A DNA stretch of 14,420 nucleotides from contig CABUXL010000038.1 of NCBI GenBank assembly GCA_902495525.1, forward strand, positions 1-14,420, read 5' to 3'. The position numbers and the translations under genes were made by a program. Shown here one piece after another: positions 1 to 7,172 of the stretch. The stretch comes from an uncultured Collinsella sp. (GTDB lineage: Bacteria > Actinomycetota > Coriobacteriia > Coriobacteriales > Coriobacteriaceae). How positions within the stretch are numbered: the stretch's first letter is position 1; every line of letters begins with the position of its first letter. Under the pieces are notes generated by a model, which did not search any database, was not told the origin of the DNA, and saw only the letters and a program-made list of their open reading frames with translations.

Positions 1-363
1 GCGCCCGATTACCACGAGGAGATCCTGTCTGCCGTGGCGCCCGCTTCCATGTCCATGGCGGGTGGCGGCGGCATTGTCCGTACCGGAGTCGCCGAGCCGC
101 AAGACGATGATCCGCTCATTTGGGAAGCCGCCCATATTGTGGTGGAATCGCAGCTTGGCTCCACATCTGGCCTGCAACGTCGTCTGAAGGTTGGCTATGC
201 GCGCGCCGGGCGTATTATGGATATGCTGGAAGAAAAGGGTGTCGTCGGCCCGCCCGACGGTTCCAAGCCGCGCGAGGTCCTGTTGGACGAGGAGGGGCTT
301 GCCGCGCTGGAGTCTGTCGACGCCGAGATGGCACGTGAAGATCGTGAGTTTGGAGGATTCTGA
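1..363 (+). CDS. ftsK: DNA translocase FtsK/SpoIIIE, C-terminal end (partial)
   Basis: This is the 3' end of a gene that starts before the window; 120 codons are visible in frame 1, ending in TGA at 361-363. The visible part matches the FtsK gamma domain, a winged helix that reads polar KOPS/SRS sequences and steers the hexameric DNA pump during chromosome segregation at the division septum. The diagnostic core is LQRRLKVGYARAGRIMDMLE followed by GVVGPPDGSKPREV, close to the family signature LQRRfrIGYnRAarliD...GvVGpqdGSKPReV. The motor domain with its Walker motifs lies outside the window. After the winged helix there is a short acidic tail of about 25 residues. The stop overlaps the rodZ-like start by one base (TGATG), so the two are probably translationally coupled. 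An ftsK-rodZ order is also seen in other Gram-positive bacteria, which supports the call. Confidence 0.93.
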   Translation, partial: APDYHEEILSAVAPASMSMAGGGGIVRTGVAEPQDDDPLIWEAAHIVVESQLGSTSGLQRRLKVGYARAGRIMDMLEEKGVVGPPDGSKPREVLLDEEGLAALESVDAEMAREDREFGGF

Positions 364-1874
364 TGGCTGCACGCTTTGGTGACATGCTGCTTGAGCAGCG
401 TCGCCGAATGGGCCTTTCCATTCAGCAAGTCGCCAACACCATCAAAATCAGGCCGCAGATCATCGAGTTTTTCGAGACCGGTAACTTTGCTTCGATGCCG
501 CCGCGCGGCTATGCGCAGGGCATGATTTCGAGCTATGCTCGCTTTTTGGGCCTCAATCCGCGCGAGGTCGTCAATGCCTACTTTGACGATCTGATGGCAT
601 ACGAACGCGAGACGTCGCAGCAGGGCGGTCGTTTTCAGGACGCCGCCGGCTACGTCAATTCGCGTTCCTCGGTCGATAACGGGCGCTTCCTGATGGTTCA
701 GGGCGGTCGTTCGACCCGCTATGGACAGCGTCCTCAGCAGGCCGGTTATATTACCGAGACGGGTTCGGGCGAGGAGATTCGCTCACAGCGTGACCGGTTC
801 CGCAGTACGCCGATGCCCGAGGACCGTGCACTTCCCGCTGCCCGAGGCGTGGCGCGTGACCCTCGTGCCGGCTACGGCGACGGCGGCTATTCCGATCGCG
901 GTTACCGTGGTGCCTCTACGGGACGCTCTCGCGGTGGCTATGCGGATGCCGATACCACGCAGGTGACGCCGCGTCTTCGCTCTCAATCACAGCCTTATGG
1001 CCAGCGCTCCTCGGCTCCGCATTCGGGCCAGCGTGGCTATCAAGGCCGCGGTGAACTTGCGCCCCGCTCGGGTCAGCGCAGCCTTCAGGGCCAGGGTGGC
1101 TATCGTGGCCGTTCCGATAGCAATCGTGGTCGTATGCCTCAGGGGGGCGGCCGCAGCAGTTCCAGTCATGGACGCGGCGGATCACGTACTCCTCAAAACA
1201 ACGGGCTCGATCCGCGTATCGTCTACGCCGGCATCGGTGCCGTTGCGCTGCTGTTGATTGTGCTCATCGTGGTGCTTCTGCGCGGCTGCGGATCTTCGGC
1301 GCCCGAGACCACGCCCGAGACGCCCACTGCTACCAAGACGACGACCAAGAAGTCTTCTAAGAAGACCGAAACGGTCGACGAGGACGAAGACACCGATGAG
1401 GCGACGGATGAGTCGACTGACTCGGACGCTACCAAGACGACGGCCAAGAAGGAAGAGAACGAGGTCACGAAGGTCAAAGTCTCCGTTGCCAAGGGAAAGA
1501 CCGCGTGGATTGAGGTCAAGGTCGACGGCAAGTCGGTCTATGGCGCCCAAGCGACTGGCCCCTTTGAGCAGGAGTACACGCCCGAGTCTTCGATCGAGAT
1601 CACCACGTCCAAGCCTTCCGATGTCACCGTTACCAAGAACGGTGAAAAGGTCCGTTACGATACCAAGACCTCGGGCGTGGCGCGTGTGACGATCACTGTT
1701 CCCAAGAAGGAGACGACTGATTCCGAGAATGGTGAAAGTTCTGATGGTACCGTCACCACCGATGGTGCCGATACCACCGACGTTACCGATGCCCAGTCCA
1801 CGGATGGCGCCGATACCGCAACTGACGGTCAGACACCCACCGATTCTACCGACTATTCGTACGATAGCTATTAA
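363..1874 (+). CDS. rodZ: RodZ-like HTH / single-pass membrane protein with long low-complexity linker
   Basis: A 503-residue protein with RodZ architecture. Residues 1-80 form an N-terminal Xre-type helix-turn-helix of the RodZ kind (LSIQQVANTIKIRPQIIEFFE, then PPRGYAQGMISSYARFLGLNP). One transmembrane segment spans about 286-306 (IVYAGIGAVALLLIVLIVVL). A beta-rich extracytoplasmic domain at about 367-448 resembles DUF4115 (AWIEVKVDGKSVY, then TSGVARVTI). In known RodZ proteins the cytoplasmic HTH binds MreB and helps set cell shape. Unusual here are the roughly 200-residue linker (about 85-285) rich in R, G, S, Q and Y, the T/K/E/D-rich stretch after the membrane segment, and an Asp/Thr-rich tail (450-503). 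The start is the ATG overlapping the ftsK stop. Distal neighbours include pgsA, as in B. subtilis (ymfM-pgsA). The RodZ architecture is clear, but a role with MreB here is inferred. Confidence 0.85.
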   Translation: MAARFGDMLLEQRRRMGLSIQQVANTIKIRPQIIEFFETGNFASMPPRGYAQGMISSYARFLGLNPREVVNAYFDDLMAYERETSQQGGRFQDAAGYVNSRSSVDNGRFLMVQGGRSTRYGQRPQQAGYITETGSGEEIRSQRDRFRSTPMPEDRALPAARGVARDPRAGYGDGGYSDRGYRGASTGRSRGGYADADTTQVTPRLRSQSQPYGQRSSAPHSGQRGYQGRGELAPRSGQRSLQGQGGYRGRSDSNRGRMPQGGGRSSSSHGRGGSRTPQNNGLDPRIVYAGIGAVALLLIVLIVVLLRGCGSSAPETTPETPTATKTTTKKSSKKTETVDEDEDTDEATDESTDSDATKTTAKKEENEVTKVKVSVAKGKTAWIEVKVDGKSVYGAQATGPFEQEYTPESSIEITTSKPSDVTVTKNGEKVRYDTKTSGVARVTITVPKKETTDSENGESSDGTVTTDGADTTDVTDAQSTDGADTATDGQTPTDSTDYSYDSY

Positions 1875-1900
1875 GCCGCTCGTACGCGAAAGGAAACATC

Positions 1901-2398
1901 ATGGCTAAAGATTCCAGCTTTGACGTCGTGTCTGAGGTCAACATGCAAGAGGTCGACAACGCCTTCCAGCAGACCACGCGCGAGATTTCCCAGCGCTATG
2001 ACCTTAAGGATTCCGGCGCCACGATCGAGCTTTCGAAGGGCGACAAGCTCTTTTCGATCAACGCCCCGGCCGACTTTGTCTCCAAGCAGATTGTCGACGT
2101 GCTGAGCTCCAAGCTCATCAAGCGCGGCATCGATCTCAAGGCTGTCTCGTGGGATGCTCCGCAGGCGGCATCGGGCGGCACCGTGCGCGTGCTCGGCCAT
2201 ATCGTCGAGGGTATCGACCAGGCGACCGCCAAGAAGATCAACAAGGACATCAAGGACCAAAAGCTCAAGGTCAAGGTGACCATCGAGGCCGACAAGCTGC
2301 GTGTCTCCTCTGCTTCGAAGGACGCGTTGCAGACCGTGATCCAGTTCCTGCGCGACCAGGACTACGGCCAGCCGCTGCAGTTCACCAACTATCGCTAA
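1901..2398 (+). CDS. yajQ: YajQ family (UPF0234) nucleotide-binding protein
   Basis: 165 residues, matching the usual length of about 163. The N-terminus SSFDVVSEVNMQEVDNAFQQ and the C-terminus LGQP-like YGQPLQFTNYR are the family's bracketing motifs. Internal YajQ hallmarks are TREISQRYDLK, LIKRGIDLKAV, the AKKINKDIKDQKLKVKV stretch, and LQTVIQFLRDQD. The family is two similar alpha-beta sandwich domains; members bind nucleotides or RNA, and a Xanthomonas homologue has been reported as a cyclic di-GMP effector. The start ATG follows a good ribosome binding site (AAAGGA, about 1889-1894) and lies 26 bp after rodZ, with rimO following closely, so it is operonic. Which ligand it binds in this organism cannot be told from the sequence. 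No truncation or odd residues were noticed. Confidence 0.94.
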   Translation: MAKDSSFDVVSEVNMQEVDNAFQQTTREISQRYDLKDSGATIELSKGDKLFSINAPADFVSKQIVDVLSSKLIKRGIDLKAVSWDAPQAASGGTVRVLGHIVEGIDQATAKKINKDIKDQKLKVKVTIEADKLRVSSASKDALQTVIQFLRDQDYGQPLQFTNYR

Positions 2399-2425
2399 TA
2401 TCATTTGAAAGGACCGCTCTCCAAC

Positions 2426-3775
2426 ATGGATACACCGTTGGGCTCCGTGCTCTACATCACCCTCGGGTGCGCTAAGAACGAGGTTGACACAGACCGCATG
2501 CGTTCTCTTTTGACCGCCGCAGGCTACGAGGAGGCATTCGACCCGCAGGATGCCGATATCGCCATCGTCAATACATGTTCTTTCCTCGCCTCCGCAACGT
2601 CCGAGAGCATCGAGACCACGCTCGAGCTCGCCAATGAGGTTCAGGACGGCGTTCGTTCTTGCCCCATCGTCATGTGCGGCTGTGTGCCGTCGCGCTATGG
2701 CGACGACCTGCCCGACGAGCTGCCCGAGGTCGCTGCCTTTGTGAAGGCCGACGAGGAGGACGGCATCGTGGCGGTCATCGATGGCGTGCTGGGTGTCGAG
2801 CGTGAAATCGCGGCCTATATCCCTCAGGTCAAGCGTACCGTCGAGGGTGCCGTTGCCTACGTCAAGATTTCCGATGGCTGCAACCGCTTCTGCAGCTTCT
2901 GCATGATTCCCTATATTCGCGGTCGCTATCATTCACGCAATGCCGAGAGCATTATCTCCGAGGTGCGCGACCTGGTTGCCGGCGGTGTGCGCGAGATCGT
3001 GCTGATCGGCCAGGACACGGGTATTTGGGGCACCGACTTTGCCGACGAGGACGTCGCCGAGGGCTCGCCGCGCAATCTGGCACAGCTGCTGCGTGCCGTC
3101 GCCGAGGCCGTGCGCCCACACAACGTCTGGGTCCGCGTGCTCTACCTGCAGCCCGAGGGCATGACTGACGAACTCATCGAGACGATACGCGATACGCCCG
3201 AGGTGCTGCCCTATATCGATATCCCCGTGCAGCACTGCGACGCGCGCATCCTCAAGGCCATGCGTCGCTCCGGTTCGCGCCAGGAGCTCGAGGACCTGTT
3301 CCGCGACCTTCGCGAGCGCATCCCCGGTATCGTGATTCGCTCCACGGCCATGGTCGGCTTCCCGACCGAGACCGACGACGAGTTTCGTGATCTTATCGAC
3401 TTTATGGACACCGTCGGCTTTGACTACACGAGCGTCTTTGCCTACTCGCAGGAGGAGGGCAGCCTGGCCGCTAAGATGGAGGGTCAGGTCGACGAAGAGG
3501 TCAAGCTCGAGCGCGCCCAGGAGGCCATGGACCTGGCCGAGTCGCTCGGTTTTGCCGCCACCGCCGCGCATGTGGGCGAGCGCGCCCAGGTGATCGTCGA
3601 CGGTATCGAAGAAACCGAGGACGGCGCCGAGCTGATCGGCCATGCCTGGTTCCAGGCGCCCGATTCCGATGGCGCGGTGCACTTGGACGCCAGCGAGGCG
3701 TCCGTGGGCGATATTCTGACCGTCGAGTTTACCGATAGCTTCTGCTATGAGCTTATCGGCCATGTTGTGGAGTAG
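2426..3775 (+). CDS. rimO: Ribosomal protein S12 methylthiotransferase RimO
   Basis: A radical-SAM methylthiotransferase of 449 residues that adds a methylthio group to the conserved aspartate of ribosomal protein S12 (uS12). The N-terminal UPF0004 domain has three cluster cysteines: C15 in LGCAKNEVDTDRM, C51 in NTCSF and C86 in CGCVPSR. The radical-SAM CxxxCxxC is C152, C156 and C159 (GCNRFCSFC), followed by IPYIRGRYHSR. A C-terminal TRAM domain covers about 385-449. The LGCAKNxVD form of the first motif favours RimO over MiaB, and a separate MiaB is present further downstream. An in-frame TTG at 2405 would add seven residues, but it overlaps the ribosome binding site GAAAGGA (2407-2413), so the ATG at 2426 is chosen. 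The stop lies 9 bp before the pgsA start. Confidence 0.95.
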   Translation: MDTPLGSVLYITLGCAKNEVDTDRMRSLLTAAGYEEAFDPQDADIAIVNTCSFLASATSESIETTLELANEVQDGVRSCPIVMCGCVPSRYGDDLPDELPEVAAFVKADEEDGIVAVIDGVLGVEREIAAYIPQVKRTVEGAVAYVKISDGCNRFCSFCMIPYIRGRYHSRNAESIISEVRDLVAGGVREIVLIGQDTGIWGTDFADEDVAEGSPRNLAQLLRAVAEAVRPHNVWVRVLYLQPEGMTDELIETIRDTPEVLPYIDIPVQHCDARILKAMRRSGSRQELEDLFRDLRERIPGIVIRSTAMVGFPTETDDEFRDLIDFMDTVGFDYTSVFAYSQEEGSLAAKMEGQVDEEVKLERAQEAMDLAESLGFAATAAHVGERAQVIVDGIEETEDGAELIGHAWFQAPDSDGAVHLDASEASVGDILTVEFTDSFCYELIGHVVE

Positions 3776-3784
3776 GAGAGCATC

Positions 3785-4423
3785 GTGGCAAACGAGAGCA
3801 ATAAGGAACTGACGAGTGTTTGGACGCCCGCCAACATCGTGACGTGCGTTCGCATCGTCTTTATCCCGGTGTTCATGATCGTGTCGGCGCTTTCTCACAC
3901 GAGTGTTGCCGGTACGGATTGGAGCACCTTCGACGGCCCGCTCGCCGCCGCTGCCTTCATTCTGTATGTGATCCTGTCGTGCACCGATAAGGTCGACGGT
4001 TATCTGGCGCGTTCGCGCAACGAGATCACCGACTTCGGTAAATTCTTGGACCCCATCGCCGATAAGCTGCTCGTGTTCTCGGCCCTGCTGCTGTTCTTGG
4101 ATTTTGGCGCGGTGACCGTGTGGTCCGTGTTCATTATCCTGTTCCGTGAGCTTCTGGTGAGCGCCCTTCGCATGGTCGCGAGTGCGGCCGGTGTGGTCGT
4201 TGCGGCCGATAAGCTCGGCAAGTACAAGACGGCGACTACGATGGTTTCCATCTGCGGTTACCTGTGCGTTTTTGCTATGGCCGGCTTGCACCTTGGCCCG
4301 GTGGCGCTGACGCTCGGCATCTACTCGGTGTCGCGCTTCCTGTATGCCGTTGCCGTTGTCTTGACCGTTATCTCTGGCGCCCAGTACTTCTGGAACTGCC
4401 GCAAGATCGTCTTTTCGGTCTAG
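3785..4423 (+). CDS. pgsA: CDP-diacylglycerol--glycerol-3-phosphate 3-phosphatidyltransferase PgsA
   Basis: A 212-residue integral membrane enzyme that makes phosphatidylglycerol phosphate, the committed step to phosphatidylglycerol and cardiolipin. The CDP-alcohol phosphotransferase signature D-x2-DG-x2-AR-x8-G-x3-D-x3-D is complete: D68, D71, G72, A75, R76, G85, D89 and D93. The N-terminal WTPANIVTCVRIVFIPVF is typical of PgsA. Several hydrophobic segments follow, near 20-37, 52-66, 95-125, 145-165 and 170-200. The start is GTG, preceded by AGGAGAG (3774-3780), which overlaps the rimO stop, so translation is probably coupled. Another member of the CDP-alcohol family is possible in principle, but the N-terminal motif and the pgsA-cinA-recA gene order support PgsA strongly. 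Confidence 0.93.
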   Translation: MANESNKELTSVWTPANIVTCVRIVFIPVFMIVSALSHTSVAGTDWSTFDGPLAAAAFILYVILSCTDKVDGYLARSRNEITDFGKFLDPIADKLLVFSALLLFLDFGAVTVWSVFIILFRELLVSALRMVASAAGVVVAADKLGKYKTATTMVSICGYLCVFAMAGLHLGPVALTLGIYSVSRFLYAVAVVLTVISGAQYFWNCRKIVFSV

Positions 4424-4435
4424 GTCCTGGTGGGT

Positions 4436-4966
4436 ATGACGGACTCTTTTGAGCAGATTTCCGCACATAACGAGGAGCTGGCGCGCGATATTGTCGAGCG
4501 TGCAAGCTTTCGTGGTGTGACGGTTTCGACGGCTGAGTCGCTGACGGCGGGTATGATCGCCTCGACGATTGCGGATATCCCGGGCGCCTCGGCGGTGCTG
4601 CGTGGCGGTGCGGTGACCTACTGCGACGAGATTAAGCATCGCGTGCTGGGTGTTGAGCAGGAGACGCTCGACCGCTATACCGCGGTGTCGCATCAGACCG
4701 CGCGCGAGATGGCGGTGGGTTCGCTGGAGCTGTACCAGAGCGATATTGCCGTGAGCGCAACGGGTTATGCCGGCCCCGGCGGTGGTACTGAGGACGATCC
4801 GGCGGGCACTTTCTATATTGGCTGGGCGCATCGTTCTGCCGATGGGGGCGTGCCGGTCGTGGACTTTGTGCGCTGCCACTATGAGGGTGACCGTTCGTGT
4901 GTTCGTGCCCATGCGGTCACGGAGGCATTGGGTCGCATTGCCCTTGTGCTCAATTCTATGGAATAG
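4436..4966 (+). CDS. pncC: CinA C-terminal domain protein / nicotinamide-nucleotide amidohydrolase (PncC)
   Basis: About 176 residues forming the stand-alone CinA C-terminal domain. E. coli PncC of this family deamidates nicotinamide mononucleotide to nicotinate mononucleotide in the NAD salvage cycle. Family motifs are TAESLTAG (32-39, canonical AESCTGG), LRGGAVTYCDEIK (55-67) and SATGYAGPGGGTEDDPAGTF (107-126). The N-terminal MoCF-like domain found in full-length CinA is absent. Two starts are possible: GTG at 4430, about 5 nt after an AGG, or ATG at 4436. The ATG is chosen, but the ribosome binding site is weak for either, and coupling to pgsA (stop at 4423) is likely. The cinA-recA order is common in Gram-positive bacteria. 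The amidohydrolase activity is inferred from the family. Confidence 0.9.
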   Translation: MTDSFEQISAHNEELARDIVERASFRGVTVSTAESLTAGMIASTIADIPGASAVLRGGAVTYCDEIKHRVLGVEQETLDRYTAVSHQTAREMAVGSLELYQSDIAVSATGYAGPGGGTEDDPAGTFYIGWAHRSADGGVPVVDFVRCHYEGDRSCVRAHAVTEALGRIALVLNSME

Positions 4967-4973
4967 ACGTGTT

Positions 4974-4997
4974 TTAAGGGGCCTCCGAGCCCCTTAA
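4974..4997 (+). terminator. Hairpin terminator after the cinA/pncC gene
   Basis: A perfect 9-bp stem, TTAAGGGGC / GCCCCTTAA, with a 6-nt loop (CTCCGA), begins 8 bp after the pncC stop. The trailing T-tract is short (TTAATTG), so this is a weak-tailed intrinsic terminator. Its position between two operons supports the role. Confidence 0.7.
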
Positions 4998-5071
4998 TTG
5001 TGGAGATGGGGACCTTAGGCTCATTGGCGTTTGTGCTGGTTGTAGATGTATTTTTGCCTGCCTTGTTCATA

Positions 5072-5133
5072 TTTGGTCCTTTGTGGTCAAGCATTTGGTC
5101 AGTGTTTGGTCGGCGTTTGGTTGGGTTTTGGAA
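5072..5133 (+). repeat. Array of six TTTGGTC-like repeats spaced 10-12 bp, upstream of recA
   Basis: Heptamers lie at 5072 (TTTGGTC), 5082 (TGTGGTC), 5094 (TTTGGTC), 5105 (TTTGGTC), 5116 (TTTGGTT) and 5127 (TTTGGAA). The start-to-start distances are 10, 12, 11, 11 and 11 bp, close to one DNA helical turn, so all copies face the same side of the helix. The array ends just upstream of a TATAAT hexamer and about 30 bp before the recA SOS promoter. It looks like a cooperative protein-binding site, but the binding protein is unknown. Confidence 0.6.
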
Positions 5134-5145
5134 AGACCGCCTGCA

Positions 5146-5151
5146 TATAAT
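5146..5151 (+). promoter_or_regulatory. Possible second recA promoter -10 hexamer (TATAAT)
   Basis: A perfect TATAAT lies inside TGCATATAAT, 72 bp before the recA ATG. There is no convincing -35: the best is TTGGGT at 5121-5126, with a 19-bp spacer, which itself overlaps the TTTGGTC array. It could be an activator-dependent promoter driven from the array, or a chance AT-rich match. Confidence 0.35.
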
Positions 5152-5163
5152 TGGCCTGAACGG

Positions 5164-5192
5164 TTGACCACGAACAGCCGTTCGTTTATTAT
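5164..5192 (+). promoter_or_regulatory. recA promoter
   Basis: TTGACC (5164-5169) and TATTAT (5187-5192) are separated by exactly 17 bp, close to the sigma-70/SigA consensus TTGACA-N17-TATAAT. Transcription would start near 5199, giving a leader of about 24 nt before the recA ATG. The spacer holds a perfect LexA palindrome, so repressor and polymerase binding would be mutually exclusive. Confidence 0.8.
5171..5184 (+). promoter_or_regulatory. LexA operator (SOS box) in the recA promoter
   Basis: CGAACAGCCGTTCG is a perfect inverted repeat of the Gram-positive/actinobacterial SOS box type (CGAAC-N4-GTTCG). It fills the space between the -35 and -10 hexamers of the recA promoter. This is the classic arrangement for LexA repression that is relieved by RecA-stimulated LexA cleavage after DNA damage. 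lexA itself is not in the window. Confidence 0.88.
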
Positions 5193-5206
5193 CGATGCAG
5201 GTTGTT

Positions 5207-5216
5207 AAGAGGAGGG
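5207..5216 (+). promoter_or_regulatory. recA ribosome binding site
   Basis: AAGAGGAGGG lies 6 nt before the ATG at 5223. It settles the start there rather than at the in-frame TTG at 5202, which lies upstream of this site. Confidence 0.85.
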
Positions 5217-5222
5217 CTATTC

Positions 5223-6371
5223 ATGGCCAAGAATTCAGGTCCCGTACGTACCGTTCATGCTCGCACGACGGGTAAAGAGCGCGATGAGATGATCGCCACC
5301 ACCAAGGCCGAGATCGAGAAGAAATTCGGCCAGGGTTCCATCATGAGGTACGGCGACGGTGGTCCCGAGCTCGAGGTCGAGGCCATTCCCACGGGCGCCC
5401 TGGCCCTCGATGCCGCGCTGGGTATCGGCGGCGTGCCGCGCGGCCGAATCGTCGAGATCTACGGTCCCGAGTCCTCCGGTAAGACGACGCTTTCGCTCGA
5501 GATCCTGGCCGAGGCCCAGGCAATGGGTGGCGTTGTGGCATTTATCGATGCCGAGCACGCGCTCGATCCCACGTATGCCGCGCGCATCGGCGTGGATATC
5601 GACGAGGTGCTCATTTCCCAGCCCGATACGGGTGAGCAGGCGCTCGAGATCGTTGACATGCTCGTGCGTTCCGGCGCCATCGATGCCATCGTCGTCGACT
5701 CCGTCGCCGCGCTGACCCCGCGTGCCGAGATCGAGGGAGAAATCGGCGACACTACGGTCGGTCTTCAGGCTCGCCTGATGAGCCAAGCTCTTCGCAAGCT
5801 CGCCGGCTCGCTGTCCAAGTCCAACACGACGTGCATCTTCATTAACCAGCTGCGTGAGAAGATCGGCGTCATGTTCGGCAACCCCGAGACTACGACGGGC
5901 GGCCGCGCCCTTAAGTTCTTCTCTTCGGTGCGTATCGACATTCGTCGTATCGACAGCATTAAGCTTAAGGACGAGGTTATCGGTAACCGCGTGCGCGCCA
6001 AGGTCGTTAAGAACAAGGTGGCAGCTCCGTTCCGTTCTGCTGAGTTCGACATCATGTACGGTACGGGCATCTCTAAGGAGGGCTCGATTCTGGACATGGC
6101 TGTCGAGTGTGGCATCTGCAAGAAGATGGGCTCCTGGTTTGCCTATGGCGAGGACAAGCTCGGCAACGGTCGCGAGGCCGCCAAGGCTTTCCTGCGCGAA
6201 CACCCCGATTGCGCCGATGAGATTGAGCATAAGGTCCGCCTTGCCTGCGGGCTTGAGTTTGATGACGATGCTCCGTCCGAGGTCGAGCTGACCGATCAGC
6301 CTGCGCCTGAGGAGTTTGACGAGCTTTACGCCATCGATGGTTCCGCCATGCTCGATGATGACGACGAGTAG
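5223..6371 (+). CDS. recA: Recombinase RecA
   Basis: 382 residues. RecA polymerises on single-stranded DNA, drives homologous pairing and strand exchange, and triggers LexA self-cleavage. The Walker A motif GPESSGKT is at 81-88 and the catalytic-glutamate segment IDAEHALDP at 108-116. Walker B (AIVVDSVAAL) spans 155-164, and the loop L1 region EIEGEIGDTTVGLQARLMSQ follows. The switch and L2 region are FINQLREKIGVMFGNPETTTGG (207-227), then the C-terminal domain and an acidic tail ending in LDDDDE. Compared with E. coli RecA there are about 15 extra residues at the N-terminus (Walker A at 81 instead of 66). No intein or truncation was seen. The promoter carries a LexA operator, so expression is SOS-inducible. 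recX follows 11 bp downstream. Confidence 0.98.
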   Translation: MAKNSGPVRTVHARTTGKERDEMIATTKAEIEKKFGQGSIMRYGDGGPELEVEAIPTGALALDAALGIGGVPRGRIVEIYGPESSGKTTLSLEILAEAQAMGGVVAFIDAEHALDPTYAARIGVDIDEVLISQPDTGEQALEIVDMLVRSGAIDAIVVDSVAALTPRAEIEGEIGDTTVGLQARLMSQALRKLAGSLSKSNTTCIFINQLREKIGVMFGNPETTTGGRALKFFSSVRIDIRRIDSIKLKDEVIGNRVRAKVVKNKVAAPFRSAEFDIMYGTGISKEGSILDMAVECGICKKMGSWFAYGEDKLGNGREAAKAFLREHPDCADEIEHKVRLACGLEFDDDAPSEVELTDQPAPEEFDELYAIDGSAMLDDDDE

Positions 6372-6382
6372 CGGTTACGCTC

Positions 6383-7075
6383 ATGTCGTATACGGTGACC
6401 GAGGCCACGGTCGTCTTTCCCGATAAGAAGGCGGCCTCCTCGTTCTCGAGCGGGTATGCGTCCAAAAAGCCTTGCGCACATATCGATTGTGAGCTTGAGG
6501 GCGGTTTTGAGCGGTCCATTTGGATTCCCGTGCGGGTCGCGCGGCTGTATGTCAAAAACCGCCCCGATCTTCCCTGTGATTGGGACAACTTTCGTGAGGC
6601 GGTGCAGCTCATCGAGCGTAAATGTGCACTTACCATGGTGACCGAGATGTTATCGCGCCGCGACCATGCGACGGGTGAGGTCCGTGACAAGTTGGCTCGC
6701 TACGGCTTTCGCCAGCCCGCGATTGATTTCGCCGTCGAGCGCGCCACCGAGTATCGCTTTTTAGACGAGAACCGCTTTTGCTCGTACTTTATCGAGGAAC
6801 GCAAGCGGCGCGGTTGGGGACAGCGCAAAATCGAGACCGAGCTCAAGCGACGTCATGTTGTGCTCGATGACATTCCCGGTTATCCCGAGGATTATTTTGC
6901 CGTCGAAGACGATTTGGCGCGTGCGTCAGCCCTGCTCGCCAAGCGGCGTGTTCCAGAGACGCGCGGATTCGAAAAACTGGTTCGGTTTTTGATGGGCAAG
7001 GGCTTCTCGTATCACATCGCCGCCGATGCCGTTAAGGCACGTCTCGATGCCGAATGCGAGGAATGTGCGGTTTAG
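6383..7075 (+). CDS. recX: Regulatory protein RecX
   Basis: 230 residues. RecX binds RecA filaments and modulates recombinase and LexA-coprotease activity. It has the RecX series of three-helix repeats: repeat 1 about 80-124 (ALTMVTEMLSRRDHATGEV, RDKLARYGF), repeat 2 about 126-162 (FLDENRFCSYFIEERKRRGW, GQRKIETELKRR), and a weaker repeat 3 about 180-222 (ARASALLAKRR, LVRFLMGKGFSYHIAADAV). The RFLxxRGF-like and RxxGxxxIxxEL-like motifs are characteristic. The first 80 residues form the less conserved N-terminal extension common in Gram-positive RecX. The gene lies directly after recA and probably shares its SOS promoter, as in many bacteria. The ribosome binding site is weak, suggesting lower translation than recA. 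Confidence 0.88.
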   Translation: MSYTVTEATVVFPDKKAASSFSSGYASKKPCAHIDCELEGGFERSIWIPVRVARLYVKNRPDLPCDWDNFREAVQLIERKCALTMVTEMLSRRDHATGEVRDKLARYGFRQPAIDFAVERATEYRFLDENRFCSYFIEERKRRGWGQRKIETELKRRHVVLDDIPGYPEDYFAVEDDLARASALLAKRRVPETRGFEKLVRFLMGKGFSYHIAADAVKARLDAECEECAV

Positions 7076-7137
7076 GCGTATGCGTTTTGTGGTCCTGCCG
7101 TTCACCGCGTTTTAGCCGCCGTACTGGGGCCATTTAT

Positions 7138-7166
7138 TTGACAGTTGTTGTGGTTCAACGTACGAT
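7138..7166 (+). promoter_or_regulatory. Promoter of the rny operon
   Basis: Perfect TTGACA (7138-7143), a 17-bp spacer, then TACGAT (7161-7166). It is the strongest promoter match in the window. Transcription would begin near 7173, giving a leader of about 160 nt ahead of rny. Confidence 0.75.
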
Positions 7167-7172
7167 AAACAC

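Noticed and set aside
1015..1160. Repeating G/R/Q/S codons in rodZ as a possible CRISPR or tandem DNA repeat
   Set aside because: The similarity is at protein level only; the units vary in DNA sequence and length and stay in frame, with no spacer structure.
1871..2932. Minus-strand open frame of 353 codons opposite yajQ and the start of rimO
   Set aside because: Same codon-bias shadow; the plus-strand genes are certain and no ribosome binding site or domain supports it.
2933..4912. Long minus-strand open frame of 659 codons opposite rimO, pgsA and pncC
   Set aside because: It is antisense to three clearly conserved genes, crosses their boundaries, has His/Arg/Asp-rich low-complexity content and matches no family. 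Such frames arise from codon bias in GC-rich coding DNA.
4879..5094. Minus-strand small ORF of 71 codons across the pncC end and the recA upstream region
   Set aside because: It runs through the terminator hairpin and part of pncC, has no ribosome binding site and no recognisable motif.
5202..5222. TTG start at 5202 giving a longer RecA
   Set aside because: It lies upstream of the ribosome binding site AAGAGGAGGG, which is correctly spaced for the ATG at 5223.
5235..6230. Minus-strand open frame of 331 codons inside recA
   Set aside because: Entirely antisense to conserved recA, with repetitive L/G/D/R content; a coding shadow.
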